64,000 bases of DNA from Sphingomonas sp. GC_Shp_5 (lineage in GTDB: Bacteria; Pseudomonadota; Alphaproteobacteria; Sphingomonadales; Sphingomonadaceae). The notes under the pieces are model-generated. The model did not search any database, was not told the DNA's origin, and saw only the letters and a program-made list of their open reading frames with translations. The translations under genes were made by a program, and so were the position numbers. Where the stretch lies: positions 1-64,000 of the forward strand of contig NZ_JALNUP010000020.1 in the NCBI RefSeq assembly GCF_026540855.1, given 5' to 3'. Of the stretch, positions 42,803 through 53,428 are shown one piece after another (the stretch's first letter is position 1; each line of letters starts with the position of its first letter).

Positions 42803-44968
42803 TCAGTGCGCCGCGAGCGCCGCGAGCAGCAGCAGGGCGACGATGTTGGTGATCTTGATCATCGGGTTCACCGCCGGGCCGGCGGTGTCCTTGTAGGGAT
42901 CACCCACCGTGTCGCCGGTGACCGCCGCCTTGTGGGCGTCGGAGCCCTTGCCGCCGTGGTTGCCGTCCTCGATGAACTTCTTGGCATTGTCCCAGGCACC
43001 GCCGCCCGAGGTCATCGACAGCGCCACGAACAGCCCCGAGACGATCACGCCGAGCAGCATCGCGCCCAGAGCGGCGAAGCCCGAGGCCTGGCCCGCCACC
43101 GCGGTGATGATGAAATAAACCGCGATCGGGCTGAGCACCGGCAGCAGGCTCGGCACGATCATCTCGCGGATCGCGGCGCGGGTGACGAGATCGACGGTGC
43201 GGGCGTAATTGGGCCGGCTGGTGCCCTGCATGATCCCGGGATTGTCGCGGAACTGGCCGCGGACCTCCTCAACCACCGCCCCGGCGGCACGGCCGACCGC
43301 GGTCATCCCGAAGGCGCCGAACAGATAGGGCAGCAGCGCCCCGAGCAGCAGGCCGACGATGACATAGGGGTTGGACAGGCTGAAATCGACCGTGACGTCG
43401 GGGAAATAGGTAGCGAGATCATTAGTATAGGCGCCGAACAGCACCAGCGCCGCCAGCCCCGCCGAGCCGATTGCATAGCCCTTGGTGACCGCCTTGGTGG
43501 TGTTGCCGACCGCGTCGAGCGCATCGGTGCGGGCGCGGACGTCGTCGGGCAGCCCCGCCATCTCGGCGATGCCGCCGGCATTGTCGGTGACCGGGCCATA
43601 GGCATCTAGCGCGACGACCATGCCGGCCTGGGCGAGCATCGCGGTGGCGGCAAAGGCGATGCCGATGATGCCGGCGAGCTGGTAGGTGGCGACCACCGCG
43701 ACCACGATCACCAGCGTCGGCAATGCGGTCGCCTCCAGGCTGATCGCCAGGCCCTGGATGACGTTGGTGCCATGGCCAGTCTCCGAGGCCTTGGCGATGC
43801 TGCGCACCGGGCGGTGGTTGGTGCCGGTGTAATATTCGGTGATCCAGACGATCAGGCCAGTGACGGCCAAGCCGATCAGCATGCACCAGAACAGATCCAT
43901 GCCGGTGAAGCTCGCGAGCGTGCCCGCGGCGGTGGTGGTCGGCGCATCAAGGCTGGTGGTGAGATCGTCGCTCACCGCATCGAGGAAGCCGGCGCCGCCG
44001 ATGGTGCGGTTGAGATCGCCGAGCACGTAGCGGCTGGCGAGGTAGATCGCCGGAATGGAGAGCAGCGCCGAGGTCCAGAACCCCTTGTAGAGCGCGCCCA
44101 TGATGCTGCCCTTGCCGAGCCGGACCATGTAGGTGCCGATGATCGAGGTGATGATGCACACCCCGCCGACGAGCAGCGGCAGCGTCATCAGCCGGGTGAG
44201 CTCGGCGGCATCGGCGCGGATCAGCAGCGCGATCGAGATCATCGTCACGCCAAGGGTGACGACATAGGTTTCGAACAGATCGGCGGCCATGCCGGCGCAA
44301 TCGCCGACATTGTCGCCGACATTGTCTGCGATCACCGCGGGGTTGCGGGGATCGTCTTCGGGGATGCCGGCCTCGACCTTGCCGACCAGATCGGCGCCGA
44401 CGTCGGCCGCCTTGGTGAAGATGCCGCCGCCGAGCCGGGCAAAGATCGAGATCAGCGAGGCGCCGAACGCCAGCGCGGTGAGCGCCTCGACGATGATGCG
44501 ATCGTTGGGCGCATGGCCGGCGGGGCCGGTGAGATACCAGAAGAAGCCGGTAATCGAGAGCAGGCCGAGGCCGGCGACGAGCATGCCGGTGACCGCGCCC
44601 GACCGGAACGCCATGGTCAGCCCGCCCTGCAGCGAGAAGCGCGCAGCCTCCGCGGTGCGGACGTTGGCGCGCACCGAGATGTTCATGCCAATGTAGCCGG
44701 CGAGCCCCGAGAGCAGTGCGCCGATCACGAAGCCGATGGTCGAGGTGACCCCCAGCGTCAGCAGCAGGATGGCGGCGACGACGACGCCGACGACCGCGAT
44801 GGTGGTATATTGGCGGCCGAGATAGGCCTTGGCGCCTTCCTGGATAGCGCTGGCGATATCCTGCATCCGGGCGTCGCCCGGTGAGGCGCGCAGCACCTGC
44901 TGGCTGGTGATGAAGCCATAGACCACGGCGATCGCGCCGCAGAGGATGGCGATGGTGACCACGGTCAT
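42803..44968 (-). CDS. hppA: Proton-translocating pyrophosphatase, K+-independent type
   Basis: I take the ATG at 44968 (721 residues); the longer frame adds a non-conserved leader. About 16 membrane helices. The active-site acidic blocks are seen: [57 protein letters not shown] and [19 protein letters not shown]. The residue that sets potassium need lies in [10 protein letters not shown], and Lys there marks the K+-independent class. It couples pyrophosphate hydrolysis to proton export. It is monocistronic here. Confidence 0.95.
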   Translation of the reverse strand: MTVVTIAILCGAIAVVYGFITSQQVLRASPGDARMQDIASAIQEGAKAYLGRQYTTIAVVGVVVAAILLLTLGVTSTIGFVIGALLSGLAGYIGMNISVRANVRTAEAARFSLQGGLTMAFRSGAVTGMLVAGLGLLSITGFFWYLTGPAGHAPNDRIIVEALTALAFGASLISIFARLGGGIFTKAADVGADLVGKVEAGIPEDDPRNPAVIADNVGDNVGDCAGMAADLFETYVVTLGVTMISIALLIRADAAELTRLMTLPLLVGGVCIITSIIGTYMVRLGKGSIMGALYKGFWTSALLSIPAIYLASRYVLGDLNRTIGGAGFLDAVSDDLTTSLDAPTTTAAGTLASFTGMDLFWCMLIGLAVTGLIVWITEYYTGTNHRPVRSIAKASETGHGTNVIQGLAISLEATALPTLVIVVAVVATYQLAGIIGIAFAATAMLAQAGMVVALDAYGPVTDNAGGIAEMAGLPDDVRARTDALDAVGNTTKAVTKGYAIGSAGLAALVLFGAYTNDLATYFPDVTVDFSLSNPYVIVGLLLGALLPYLFGAFGMTAVGRAAGAVVEEVRGQFRDNPGIMQGTSRPNYARTVDLVTRAAIREMIVPSLLPVLSPIAVYFIITAVAGQASGFAALGAMLLGVIVSGLFVALSMTSGGGAWDNAKKFIEDGNHGGKGSDAHKAAVTGDTVGDPYKDTAGPAVNPMIKITNIVALLLLAALAAH

Positions 44969-45264
44969 GCTCGCGTCCTTCTCCTGTTGGGCGCGGCCGA
45001 CGTGTTCCCGGCTCGCGCGGAAGGTGAGGCTATGGCGCGTCGCGGGTGGGCGCAAGCCATTCGGACCGGGCGGGTCGCGCGGCGCGTGAAACCCGCGGAA
45101 AACCGCCGAAGGTCATACTAAAGTCTCACCTACGCGAGGGTGTTATTCAGGTCCCCATGGCGGGGAAAGAAAGAGCGCGGGTGGTTCACGACCCGCAGCG
45201 AGGCTGGCAGAGTCGGCGGCTGTAGGACAGCGGTAAAATCGGGATCAGTCCGGGCTGGCGCATT

Positions 45265-46170
45265 TCAGCGCTGGTGCTCGTAACCCAGGCGCACCGGCAG
45301 CGGCACTGGCTCGCCGGCCAGATGGAGGTGCAGGCCGTCGCCGCGCATGAACCGACCGAGGCGGGTAGCGGCGACCGGCGGGGGCGTGTTGGCGGGCATG
45401 GCGAACAGCAGTTCGTAATCGTCGCCGGACGAGGCCGCGGCCAGCCGTGCGTCCAGCGTATCCCCGGCATGGGCGCGATAGGCGTCGGACAGCGGCACCA
45501 CGGCGAGGTCGAGCTCTACAGCCAGTCCACTTGCGGCGCCCATGCGAGCTGCGTCGATCAGCAATCCGTCCGACACGTCCATCATCGCATGGGCGATGCG
45601 GCCGAGAAGCCGGCCTTCGGTAAGTCGTGGCTGCGGGCGGCGGTAACGCTCGGCAAGCGCGGCGGGGCCTTCTCCGCCCTGCGCCACCGCGAGGCCGAGA
45701 CCGGCGTCGCCGATCGTGCCGGTGACCCACAAGGCGTCATTCTCGCCGGCGCCGCCGCGCGGGGGCGCGGGCGTGTCGCTGCCGAAGGCGGTGACGGTGA
45801 GGAAGCGCGGCGCGCCGGCGGGAAGGGTGACGGTATCGCCGCCGAGCAGCGCGGTGCCGGTGGCGGCGAGCACCGTGGCGAGCCCCTCCAGAAAGGCGCG
45901 ATCCCAGCCGTCGTCGGACAGCGGATAGTTGAGCAAGATGCCTTCGGGCTTGGCGCCCTTGGCGGCGAGATCCGACAGGTTGGTCGCGACCAGCTTCCAG
46001 GCGACGTCCTGCGGCGTGTCGTCGGTGAGGAAGTGGATCCCCTCGACCAGCGTGTCGGTGCTCACCACCAGCGGGCCACCGGCGAGCCGCGCGACATCGT
46101 CGCGCAGGCCGCGCGCGGCGGGGTGCAGCGGCAGCGCGCGCAAGGCGGCGAGGAAATCGGCTTCGGTCAT
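45265..46170 (-). CDS. thiL: Thiamine-monophosphate kinase
   Basis: The 301-residue protein starts MTEADFLAALRALP and shows the kinase layout: VVSTDTLVEGIHFL, LSDLAAKGAKPEGILL, ALLGGDTV and MMDVSDGLLIDAARMG. It phosphorylates thiamine phosphate to the diphosphate cofactor using ATP. It follows nusB on the minus strand with 26 bases between, in a typical nusB-thiL pair. Confidence 0.95.
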   Translation of the reverse strand: MTEADFLAALRALPLHPAARGLRDDVARLAGGPLVVSTDTLVEGIHFLTDDTPQDVAWKLVATNLSDLAAKGAKPEGILLNYPLSDDGWDRAFLEGLATVLAATGTALLGGDTVTLPAGAPRFLTVTAFGSDTPAPPRGGAGENDALWVTGTIGDAGLGLAVAQGGEGPAALAERYRRPQPRLTEGRLLGRIAHAMMDVSDGLLIDAARMGAASGLAVELDLAVVPLSDAYRAHAGDTLDARLAAASSGDDYELLFAMPANTPPPVAATRLGRFMRGDGLHLHLAGEPVPLPVRLGYEHQR

Positions 46171-46196
46171 GGCCCTGGTTGCCGGCGAGCGCAGGT

Positions 46197-46652
46197 CTAG
46201 CGGCCGACGTCCTTGGCGATGGCGTCGAGCAGGCCGTTGACGAAGCCCGCCTCGCGGCGCTCGTAGAAGGCGTGGGCGACATCGACATATTCGCTGATCG
46301 TCGCGCCGACCGGCACGTCGGGGCGCGCCATCAATTCATAGGTGCCGGCGCGCAAGATCGCCTTCATCGGCTTGTCGAGCCGGGCAAGCGTCCAGCCTTT
46401 GGCGAGCTTGCCCTCGATGGCGAGATCGATCTCGCCCGCGCGGGCGGTGGTGCCCTTCACCAGATCGTCGAAGAAATCGAGATCCGCCTCGGCATATTCG
46501 ACCTCCTCGATGATCGCGCCGAGCCGGTGGTTGTGGAATTCGTGGAGCAGCGCGGGCACCGCAGTGCCTTCCATCTCATGCTGATAGAGCGCCTGGACGG
46601 CGGCAAGACGGGCGGCGGCGCGAGCCTGGGTGCGGGCGGTGGTACGGGACAT
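46197..46652 (-). CDS. nusB: Transcription antitermination protein NusB
   Basis: I start at the ATG at 46652, giving 151 residues (MSRTTARTQARAAARLAAVQ). It is all-helical, with VQALYQHEMEG, LARLDKPMKAILRAGTYELM and VGATISEYVDVAHAF, which match NusB. It binds boxA RNA with NusE for rRNA antitermination. The pair with thiL is common in alphaproteobacteria. Confidence 0.93.
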   Translation of the reverse strand: MSRTTARTQARAAARLAAVQALYQHEMEGTAVPALLHEFHNHRLGAIIEEVEYAEADLDFFDDLVKGTTARAGEIDLAIEGKLAKGWTLARLDKPMKAILRAGTYELMARPDVPVGATISEYVDVAHAFYERREAGFVNGLLDAIAKDVGR

Positions 46653-46839
46653 CGGCGGGGCATGTAGGCTCAAGCGGCGGTTTCGTCACTCCCCTTTGCC
46701 TCAGGAGCCTTGCCTCAAGCAGCTCAGGCGCGAAATCAAGTCCAATGCGATTGGAACATCAATAGCTGCCATTCAGTTCCAAATCGCGTTGTCGCGCCCA
46801 GTAACCATTTTTCCACCCAGGCAACGTACCGGTCTCCTA

Positions 46840-47920
46840 ATGTGGTCGCCGAGTTTTTCAGCTGAATCCCTAGTTCAGCCATCTGTGCTTCGTGCAAACC
46901 GGCGTCGCCTTTTCGATGCCATGGCGGTACCCGTATATGGAGCGTTGGCCTTAGCAGTGCTGATTGTAGCTCTGGCGCTGGCAAGCGGCCGGTTTGATAT
47001 TGATCGCGGCCTTCTCGACGACGGCATAGCGTCGACAGTGTTCTTCCTGATGATTGCTTATGCGATGCGTTGGTTGGGATTTGAGCGCCTTGCGACCGGC
47101 GTGGAAATGATGATGCTGTCGGCAATTATACCGATTGCGATGGCTTTCTGTTCACTGGTGCTTGCCTCGTCCGCGTGGCCCATGCGTGACGCCGAGCTGG
47201 CCGCCATCGATGTCGGGTTACTGGGATTCGATCGCCAAGCTGTGGTTGCGACCGCGAGGCGTCTGCCTTGGTTAATGATGGTATCTGGGTGGGTTTACCG
47301 CAGCGCGGCGATGACACCTTACCTGCTGCTCGTCGCGATGATCGCTCGTCGCCAACTGCGATCGGCATGGGTCGTGATGTCTGCCTTGGTTAATGATGGT
47401 ATCTGGGTGGGTTTACCGCAGCGCGGCGATGACACCTTACCTGCTGCTCGTCGCGATGATCGCTCGTCGCCAACTGCGATCGGCATGGGTCGTGATGTCT
47501 GCACTGACCGTGACGGCTGCGGTTGCAATTTTCATCATGGCCTTGGTTCCGGCGTTCGGTACCCCGCCTTATGCATATCGCTTTGTGGACATATTCATCG
47601 CGGTCAGAAGTGGTGAATTGCGCCATCTCGACGGAAGCGCGATTACCGGCCTTGTCACGTTCCCCAGTGTTCACGCCGCCGATGGCGTGATCCTAGCGTG
47701 GGGGTTTTCTCGCCTTGGTACCTGGGCGCTGCCGTTGGTGGCTGTGAATATACTGATGATCGAATCGGCATTGCTAAGCGGCGGGCACTATTTGATCGAC
47801 CTGATAGCAGGGGTTGCGCTTGCAATCACGATGATCAAGTTGATGTCAAAGACAGTCGGCAGGTTGGATCGAGCGGAGCATCATCGCGGACAGCCTGCCC
47901 CAGCATCGGAAGGTGCATGA
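46840..47920 (+). pseudogene. PAP2-family membrane phosphatase/transferase, broken by a tandem duplication
   Basis: The intact gene would start near ATG 46840 and give a protein of about 320 residues with six membrane helices. The motifs sit in the second part: FPSVHAADGVILAWG (the SxH site) and GGHYLIDLIAGVALA. The frame carrying the N-terminal helices runs into the second copy of a 118-base duplication, shifts frame and stops at 47616 without the catalytic motifs. The second part is open in another frame to 47920 (possible ATG 47393). Removing one copy restores a continuous protein. The lipid substrate is unknown, perhaps an inositolphosphotransferase-like activity. Confidence 0.85.
47261..47502 (+). 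repeat. Perfect 118-bp tandem duplication
   Basis: Units at 47261-47378 and 47379-47496 are identical, and the start of a third copy (GTCTGC) closes at 47502. GTCTGC thus occurs at 47261, 47379 and 47497, a six-base microhomology at each junction. 118 is not a multiple of three, so it shifts the frame of the PAP2 gene. Confidence 0.95.
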
Positions 47921-47989
47921 GCATCATGCGGCTGTTGATTAACTCGTGGCCCGGGTGCCTCACGTAGCTACCACCAGCGATGATCTTCG

Positions 47990-49285
47990 TCAGTGGTTGA
48001 GCCGCAGCCTCAGCGCCACCGAGCGGGCGTGGGCCGGGAGGCCTTCGGCGTTGGCGAGGGCGACCGTCGCCGGGCCGAGTTCGGCGAGCGCGGTTTCGTC
48101 GAGGGCGAGGAAGCTGGTGCGCTTCATGAAATCTAGCACCGACAGGCCGCTGGCGAAGCGGGCGCGGCGGCCGGTGGGGAGGACGTGGTTGGGACCGGCG
48201 ACATAATCGCCGATCGCCTCGGGGGTGTGGCGGCCGAGGAACACGCTGCCGGCGTGGCGGACGCGGTCGAACAGCGCCTGGGGATCGTCGACGGCGAGCT
48301 GGAGATGCTCGGGCGCGAGGCGGTCGATCAGCGGGCAGGCGGCCTCGAGCGAGTCGACGAGGATGATCGCGCCATTGGCGTCCCACGCCTGGCGCGCGAC
48401 CGCGGCGGTGGCGAGGCCGCCGAGCTCGGCGTCGACTGCGGCGGCAACACGATCGGCGAAATCGGCGTCGTCGGTGAACAGGATCGACTGGGTAGTGGTG
48501 TCATGCTCGGCCTGGCTGAGCAGGTCGGCGGCGATCCACTGCGGATCGTTCCTGGCATCGGCGACGACGACGATCTCGGACGGCCCCGCGACCATGTCGA
48601 TCCCGACCACGCCGTACACCTGGCGCTTGGCCTCGGCGACCCAGGCGTTGCCGGGGCCGGTTATGACATCCACCGCGGCGACGCGGCCGGCGCCGTAGGC
48701 GAGCGCGGCAATCGCCTGGGCGCCGCCGATTCGCCACACCTCGTCGACCCCGGCGAGATGCGCGGCGGCGAGGACGAGGGGGTTGATCTGGCCGTCCGGC
48801 GTCGGCGTCACCATCACCAGCCGTTCGACGCCTGCGACCTTGGCAGGAATCGCGTTCATCAGCAGCGACGAGGGATAAGCGGCGCGGCCGCCGGGGACGT
48901 AGATGCCGGCGGCATCGACCGCACGCCAGCGCGCGCCGAGGCGGACGCCGGCGGCATCGACATAGTCGCTGTCGGTGGGCGTCTGGCGCTCGTGATAGGC
49001 GCGGATGCGGGTGGCGGCGAGATCGAGCGCGACGCGCAGGCCGGGTTCCAGCGCCTGATAAGCGGCGGCGCAGGCGGCGGGCTCGATGCGCCAGCCGGTC
49101 TCGCCGAGATCGTGGCGGTCGAGCTTGGCGGTGAACGCCTCGACCGCCGCCTCGCCCTCGTCGCGGACGGCGCGGATGATGGTGGCGACATCGCGGGTGA
49201 CGTCGGTGGAGGCCTCGCGGCGATCCTCGACCAGTGCGGTGAAAGCCTGGGCAAAACCGGCGTCGCTGGTATCGAGGCGGATCAT
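47990..49285 (-). CDS. hisD: Histidinol dehydrogenase
   Basis: I start at the ATG at 49285, which overlaps the hisG stop; 431 residues. Motifs: [85 protein letters not shown] and [17 protein letters not shown], the NAD and zinc sites of HisD. It oxidises histidinol to histidine in two steps. An 80-residue upstream extension in the open frame is a shadow of hisG. Confidence 0.96.
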   Translation of the reverse strand: MIRLDTSDAGFAQAFTALVEDRREASTDVTRDVATIIRAVRDEGEAAVEAFTAKLDRHDLGETGWRIEPAACAAAYQALEPGLRVALDLAATRIRAYHERQTPTDSDYVDAAGVRLGARWRAVDAAGIYVPGGRAAYPSSLLMNAIPAKVAGVERLVMVTPTPDGQINPLVLAAAHLAGVDEVWRIGGAQAIAALAYGAGRVAAVDVITGPGNAWVAEAKRQVYGVVGIDMVAGPSEIVVVADARNDPQWIAADLLSQAEHDTTTQSILFTDDADFADRVAAAVDAELGGLATAAVARQAWDANGAIILVDSLEAACPLIDRLAPEHLQLAVDDPQALFDRVRHAGSVFLGRHTPEAIGDYVAGPNHVLPTGRRARFASGLSVLDFMKRTSFLALDETALAELGPATVALANAEGLPAHARSVALRLRLNH

Positions 49286-49950
49286 GCCGCGGCGGCCTGC
49301 GTCTGGGCGACGGCGCGGCGGAACGCCTCGACCAATGGCACGACGCGGTCGCGCGTCTTCATTGCCGCGCGGTTGACCACCAGGCGGCTGGTCACCTCGG
49401 TGATCACGTCGACTTCGACCAGGCCGTTCTCCTTGAGGGTGCGGCCCGAGGAGACGAGATCGACGATGCGCGGAGCGAGGCCGAGGGTGGGCGCGAGTTC
49501 CATCGCGCCGTTGAGCTTGACGCATTCCGCCTGGACGCCGCGCGCGGCGAAGTGCGCGGCGGTGACGTGCGGGTATTTGGTGGCGACGCGGACATGGCTC
49601 CAGCCGCGCGGATCATCGCCCGCGGCCATCGCCGCCGGCTCGGCGACCGACAGGCGGCAATGGCCGATGCCGAGGTCGACCGGCGCGTAGAGCTCAGAAT
49701 AATCGAATTCGGCGAGCACGTCCGAGCCGACGATGCCGAGCTGCGCGGCGCCATGGGCGACGAAGGTGGCGACGTCGAAGGCGCGGACGCGGATCAGCTC
49801 GATGCCGGGATCGTCGGTGGCGAAGCGCAGCGCGCGGCTGTCCTCGTCGGAAAAGGCCGCCTCGGGGTGGATGCCGGCGCGGGCGAGCAGCGGCACCGCC
49901 TCGGCGAGGATGCGCCCCTTGGGCACCGCGATGATGATCGGATCGGCCAT
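49282..49950 (-). CDS. hisG: ATP phosphoribosyltransferase, short form
   Basis: The 222-residue protein has [34 protein letters not shown] and [17 protein letters not shown], the phosphoribosyl-transfer residues. It lacks the C-terminal regulatory ACT domain of the long form, so it needs HisZ, which is not in the window. It catalyses the first step of histidine synthesis. hisG-hisD overlap by four bases. Confidence 0.95.
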   Translation of the reverse strand: MADPIIIAVPKGRILAEAVPLLARAGIHPEAAFSDEDSRALRFATDDPGIELIRVRAFDVATFVAHGAAQLGIVGSDVLAEFDYSELYAPVDLGIGHCRLSVAEPAAMAAGDDPRGWSHVRVATKYPHVTAAHFAARGVQAECVKLNGAMELAPTLGLAPRIVDLVSSGRTLKENGLVEVDVITEVTSRLVVNRAAMKTRDRVVPLVEAFRRAVAQTQAAAA

Positions 49951-50031
49951 GGGGGCGCCTTAGTGGCCATGGCCGGGACCGGCAACCGATTGGGGCTAGC
50001 CAAGGCGCTATCCCTGCGGGATTGTGTCAAG

Positions 50032-50529
50032 ATGACTGACATTGTGCTGCCACCGCCCGAGCTGTTCCTGCGCGATGACGTGATCCGCGGGGGCATGGAC
50101 CTGATGTTCTTCGCCCACAGCCGCCACCTGCGCCATGTCGACGAGGAGCTCGCGACGCGCGGGCTGGGGCGGGCGCATCATCGCCTGCTCTATTTCGTCG
50201 GGCGCAAGCCGGGGGTGACGGTGGGGGAGCTGCTGGCGCTGCTCGGGGTTACCAAACAGTCGTTCGGGCGGGTCGCCAAGGATTTGATCGACCGCGGGTT
50301 GCTGATGCAGCGCGCCGGCGAACGCGACCGGCGGACGCGGCTGCTGAGCCTGACGCCCGAGGGCGAGGCGTTGGAGCGGGAATTGTTCGCCGATCTGCGC
50401 GCCAACATGGCGCAGGCTTATAGCGCTTCGGGCGGCGCCGCGGTGGCGGGCTATTGGACGGTGATGCAGAATCTGATGGGCGCCGAGGCGCGCGGGCACT
50501 TCCGCAGCCTGAGCGGGGTGGGGTTCTAG
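50032..50529 (+). CDS. MarR-family transcription regulator
   Basis: The ATG at 50032 gives 165 residues. The winged helix is visible: HHRLLYFVGRKPGVTVGELL, GVTKQSFGRVAKDLIDRGLL, then the wing (RAGERDRRTRLLSLTPEGEA). MarR proteins act as dimers and release DNA on binding small aromatic ligands. It lies divergently from hisG with 81 bases between and next to an RcnB-like gene on the other strand. Targets are not evident. Confidence 0.85.
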   Translation: MTDIVLPPPELFLRDDVIRGGMDLMFFAHSRHLRHVDEELATRGLGRAHHRLLYFVGRKPGVTVGELLALLGVTKQSFGRVAKDLIDRGLLMQRAGERDRRTRLLSLTPEGEALERELFADLRANMAQAYSASGGAAVAGYWTVMQNLMGAEARGHFRSLSGVGF

Positions 50530-50552
50530 CCCCCAACCCGCCGGCGCAGCCT

Positions 50553-51041
50553 TTAGTAGAAGAAGCTGTTGTAGACCTGGACCGCGCGGCCCGAGCGGGT
50601 ATCGATCAGCACCACATCGTTGCCGTAGCGGATCCAGCGCTGGCCATAGCCGGGGCGGCCGAGCCGGTAGGTGTAGGGATCGTTGATCCAGTAGCGCTGG
50701 CCGTAATATTCGGGCGCGAAGCGATAGCCGACGGTGACCGGGCGATAACGGTAGTTGCGCGGGCCGGCATAGGCCGGGCGGCGATAGACGTCGCGATGGC
50801 TGCGGCGATAGTCGCGCCAGTCCTCGCGGGCCTCCTGGCGATCCTCACGCAGCTCCTGGCGGGCGCGGCGGACGTCGCCGCGGTCACCGTTGCGGCGCTG
50901 ATAAGCGAGATCCTGACGGTCGCGGTCGACCTCGCGCTGGTCGCGGGCGACCTCGCCATAGCTTTGCGCGGCAGCGACGGTCGGCGCGGCGACAGGGGCA
51001 AGGATGGTGGCGGCAAGCGCGGCGATGATGATCTTGCGCAT
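50553..51041 (-). CDS. RcnB-like periplasmic protein
   Basis: I start at the second ATG (51041), giving 162 residues with a signal peptide (MRKIIIAALAATILAPVAAP). A long Arg-, Asp- and Gln-rich helix follows (REVDRDRQDLAYQRRNGDRG). The C-terminal module YWINDPYTYRLGRPGYGQRW and VVLIDTRSGRAVQVYNSFF is the RcnB repeat, linked to nickel/cobalt export in E. coli. The metal role is not shown here; many relatives in sphingomonads have no assigned job. Confidence 0.8.
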   Translation of the reverse strand: MRKIIIAALAATILAPVAAPTVAAAQSYGEVARDQREVDRDRQDLAYQRRNGDRGDVRRARQELREDRQEAREDWRDYRRSHRDVYRRPAYAGPRNYRYRPVTVGYRFAPEYYGQRYWINDPYTYRLGRPGYGQRWIRYGNDVVLIDTRSGRAVQVYNSFFY

Positions 51042-51149
51042 GATGATTCTCCTTCGCATCGGTGCCGGGCTGCGGGCCCGACATGATCGAGTGCTAGGCG
51101 CCCGCCACTGAACGCCTCCCGAATGCGCCAGTCATCGTAGCGACAGGGT

Positions 51150-52031
51150 TCAAATGCCCCAGGCCCGCATCGCCGCGACCACCGCCTCGGGCTGCTGCCA
51201 GGTGACGAAATGGCCGGCATCGATCTTCGCCACCGTCAGCCGCGGCACCAACGGCCCGAGGCCGTCGACCAGCGGCGGCAGCAGCGCGTGGTCGCGCATG
51301 CCCCAGATCACCAGCGTGTCCTGCGTCACCGGCGGAAAGGGCGCATCGAGGAAGGCGGGGCGGGGTGGCTGCTCGCCGGGCGCGGGCACGATCACCGACG
51401 AGGCGCGATACCAGTTGAGCATCGCCGTCATCGCGCCCGGCTGGCCCCATTCATCGAGATAAGCGGCCTTGTCGGCGCCGAGGATGGCGGCGGCGGCGTG
51501 CTCGGCGAAGCTCGAGGCGAAGAAGCGTTCCAGCCCGGCGCCGACCAGCCCGGCGTCGAGGCCGGTGTCGCGGAAGCGGGTAATATATTGGCTGGCCTGG
51601 CGCTGGGCGGGATCGTCGAACAGCGCGCGCTGGAAGAGCAGGGGGTGCGGCGCATTGACGATCACCAGCCGCTCCACCCGGTCCGGCCGGGCAAGCGCCG
51701 CCATCCACGCGATCGCGCCGCCCCAATCGTGGCCGACCAGGGTGAACCGATCGATGCCGAGGTGATCGGCGAGCGCGATCAGATCGCCGAGGATCTTGTC
51801 GGGCGCATACGCCTCGACGCCCTCGGGCTTGGACGAGCGGGCGTAACCGCGCTGATCGGGGGCGATGACGTAATGGTCGCGGGCGAGATCGGGGACGATG
51901 CCGCGCCAGGTGCGGTGCGATTCGGGAAAGCCGTGGAGCAGGATCACCGGCGGCTGCGCGGGATCGCCGGCGAGCGCGACGTCGAGCTCGACGCCGGTGG
52001 CCAGGGCGATGCGGAGAAGGGGCTGCGTCAT
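51150..52031 (-). CDS. Alpha/beta-hydrolase, epoxide-hydrolase or dehalogenase type
   Basis: The 293-residue protein has the HG oxyanion motif in VILLHGFPESHRTW, YVIAPDQRGYARSSKP, the nucleophile elbow GHDWGGAIAWMAAL with Asp in place of Ser, and the catalytic His in AGHFVTWQQPE. An Asp nucleophile points to epoxide hydrolases and haloalkane dehalogenases rather than esterases. The cap domain lies between about residues 130 and 220. The substrate is not predicted. Confidence 0.88.
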   Translation of the reverse strand: MTQPLLRIALATGVELDVALAGDPAQPPVILLHGFPESHRTWRGIVPDLARDHYVIAPDQRGYARSSKPEGVEAYAPDKILGDLIALADHLGIDRFTLVGHDWGGAIAWMAALARPDRVERLVIVNAPHPLLFQRALFDDPAQRQASQYITRFRDTGLDAGLVGAGLERFFASSFAEHAAAAILGADKAAYLDEWGQPGAMTAMLNWYRASSVIVPAPGEQPPRPAFLDAPFPPVTQDTLVIWGMRDHALLPPLVDGLGPLVPRLTVAKIDAGHFVTWQQPEAVVAAMRAWGI

Positions 52032-52065
52032 CGATCTTCCCTTTCTTTACGTCATCCGGGGGAGA

Positions 52066-52965
52066 TCAGGGATAGCTTACCGTCTTGGGGATCTCGGGAA
52101 TCGGGATCCATTCCTGGTCGTCGCCGGGAATGACCGGGAAATCGCCGGCCTTCCACGCGCGCTTGGCCTCGTTGATCCGCTCGCGGCTCGACGAGACGAA
52201 GTTCCACCACACGTGGCGCGGGGTGGCGAAGGCGTCGCCGCCGCACAGCATCGCCCGGCCGCCGGTCGCCGAGCGCAGCGTCGCGGCGATGCCGGGGCGC
52301 AGCACGTAGAGCACCATCGGCTCTAGTGGCACGCCCTCCAGCGTCGCCTCGCCCATCGCCAGATAGACGGCGCGTTCCTCGGCGGCGGCGTCGATCGGCA
52401 CCGCGGCGCCGGGCTCGAGCACCAGATCGGCATAGATCGTGCCGGCGTAGGTGGTGGTTGGCGCGCGCTGGCCCCACAGCTCGCCCATGATGATCCGCGC
52501 CCGCGCGCCATGCGCGTCGAGCGTCGGCAGATCGGCCTTGGCGACATGCTCGAAGGCGGGATCGATCTCCTCCACCGCCTCGGGCATCGCCAGCCAGGTC
52601 TGGATCCCGGACAGCGCCGGGCCTGCCGCGCGCTCGTCGCCGGGCGAGCGTTCGGAATGGACGATGCCATGGCCCGCCGTCATCAGATTGACCGCGCCCG
52701 CCTCGATCCGCGCGTTGGTGCCGAGCGAATCGCGATGGTCGATCGCGCCGTCGAACAGATAGGTGACGGTTGACAGGTTGATGTGCGGGTGGGGGCGAAC
52801 GTCGATGCCCTCGCCGACCCCGAGCTGCGCCGGGCCCATCTGGTCGAAGAACAGGAACGGCCCCACCATGGTGCGCGCCTTGCTCGGCAGGGTGCGGTGG
52901 ACCTTGAACCCGCCGAGGTCGTGAGTGACGGGGAGGATGGTCTGGAGAACGAAATCGTCAAGCAC
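52066..52965 (-). CDS. Pirin-family protein
   Basis: A GTG at 52965 gives VLDDFVLQTILPV; an ATG at 52998 is an alternative that overlaps the Nudix gene more. The first cupin has the metal ligands in RPHPHINLSTVTYLFDGAID and GHGIVHSERSPG; the second cupin is in the C-terminal half. Pirins bind Fe or Ni and act as quercetinases or redox-sensing factors. The gene overlaps the upstream Nudix gene by a few bases. Confidence 0.87.
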   Translation of the reverse strand: MLDDFVLQTILPVTHDLGGFKVHRTLPSKARTMVGPFLFFDQMGPAQLGVGEGIDVRPHPHINLSTVTYLFDGAIDHRDSLGTNARIEAGAVNLMTAGHGIVHSERSPGDERAAGPALSGIQTWLAMPEAVEEIDPAFEHVAKADLPTLDAHGARARIIMGELWGQRAPTTTYAGTIYADLVLEPGAAVPIDAAAEERAVYLAMGEATLEGVPLEPMVLYVLRPGIAATLRSATGGRAMLCGGDAFATPRHVWWNFVSSSRERINEAKRAWKAGDFPVIPGDDQEWIPIPEIPKTVSYP

Positions 52966-53428
52966 GGCGGGGCTCCGTAGCGTCCAGAAGGGCGACAAGA
53001 TCGGCAGGATAGATCACTTCGTGATGACCGACGATGTCGTTTCGGGAAAACCAGCGGTGCCCGACGAGCAGCTTGCGTTCGAGCTCGGTAAGCTGCCCGG
53101 CCTTGACCTCGCAGGCATCGACGTCGATCCGGAAATAGCGTTCGTCGGCGGTCACCTCGACGCCCTCGAAGGTGACGAAATCGATCGTGCGTTGCGCGAC
53201 CTCGGGCCCGCAATCCATGTCGAGCCCCACTTCTTCCCACAATTCGCGCCGCGCCGCGGCGGCATAGCTCTCGCCGGGGTCGACAGCGCCGCCGGGGGTA
53301 CACCACAAGGGCGGCCGATCCGACGGCACGAAGCGGAACAGCAGCACCCGGCCGGCGCCATCCACCAGCAGGATGCGCGCCGCCGGACGAGGCGCACGGG
53401 CGAGCACGGGGGCGGGTTCAGGCGCCAT
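52958..53428 (-). CDS. Nudix hydrolase
   Basis: I use the ATG at 53428 (156 residues), which overlaps the GST stop by 11 bases. The Nudix box is complete: GGAVDPGESYAAAARRELWE, then EVGL, with the Glu residues that bind magnesium. It would hydrolyse a nucleoside diphosphate linked to some moiety; the substrate is unknown. The chain BolA, GST, Nudix, pirin lies on one strand with short gaps or overlaps. Confidence 0.9.
   Translation of the reverse strand: MAPEPAPVLARAPRPAARILLVDGAGRVLLFRFVPSDRPPLWCTPGGAVDPGESYAAAARRELWEEVGLDMDCGPEVAQRTIDFVTFEGVEVTADERYFRIDVDACEVKAGQLTELERKLLVGHRWFSRNDIVGHHEVIYPADLVALLDATEPRRA

Noticed and set aside
43772..44884. Long plus-strand frame antisense to hppA
   Set aside because: Asp/His/Gly/Arg-rich low-complexity shadow of the pyrophosphatase gene, no ribosome site.
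45121..45264. Possible small RNA upstream of hppA (hairpin GCGGGT...ACCCGC at 45177-45196)
   Set aside because: Only a single six-base stem, no terminator and no recognised RNA family; not enough to call.
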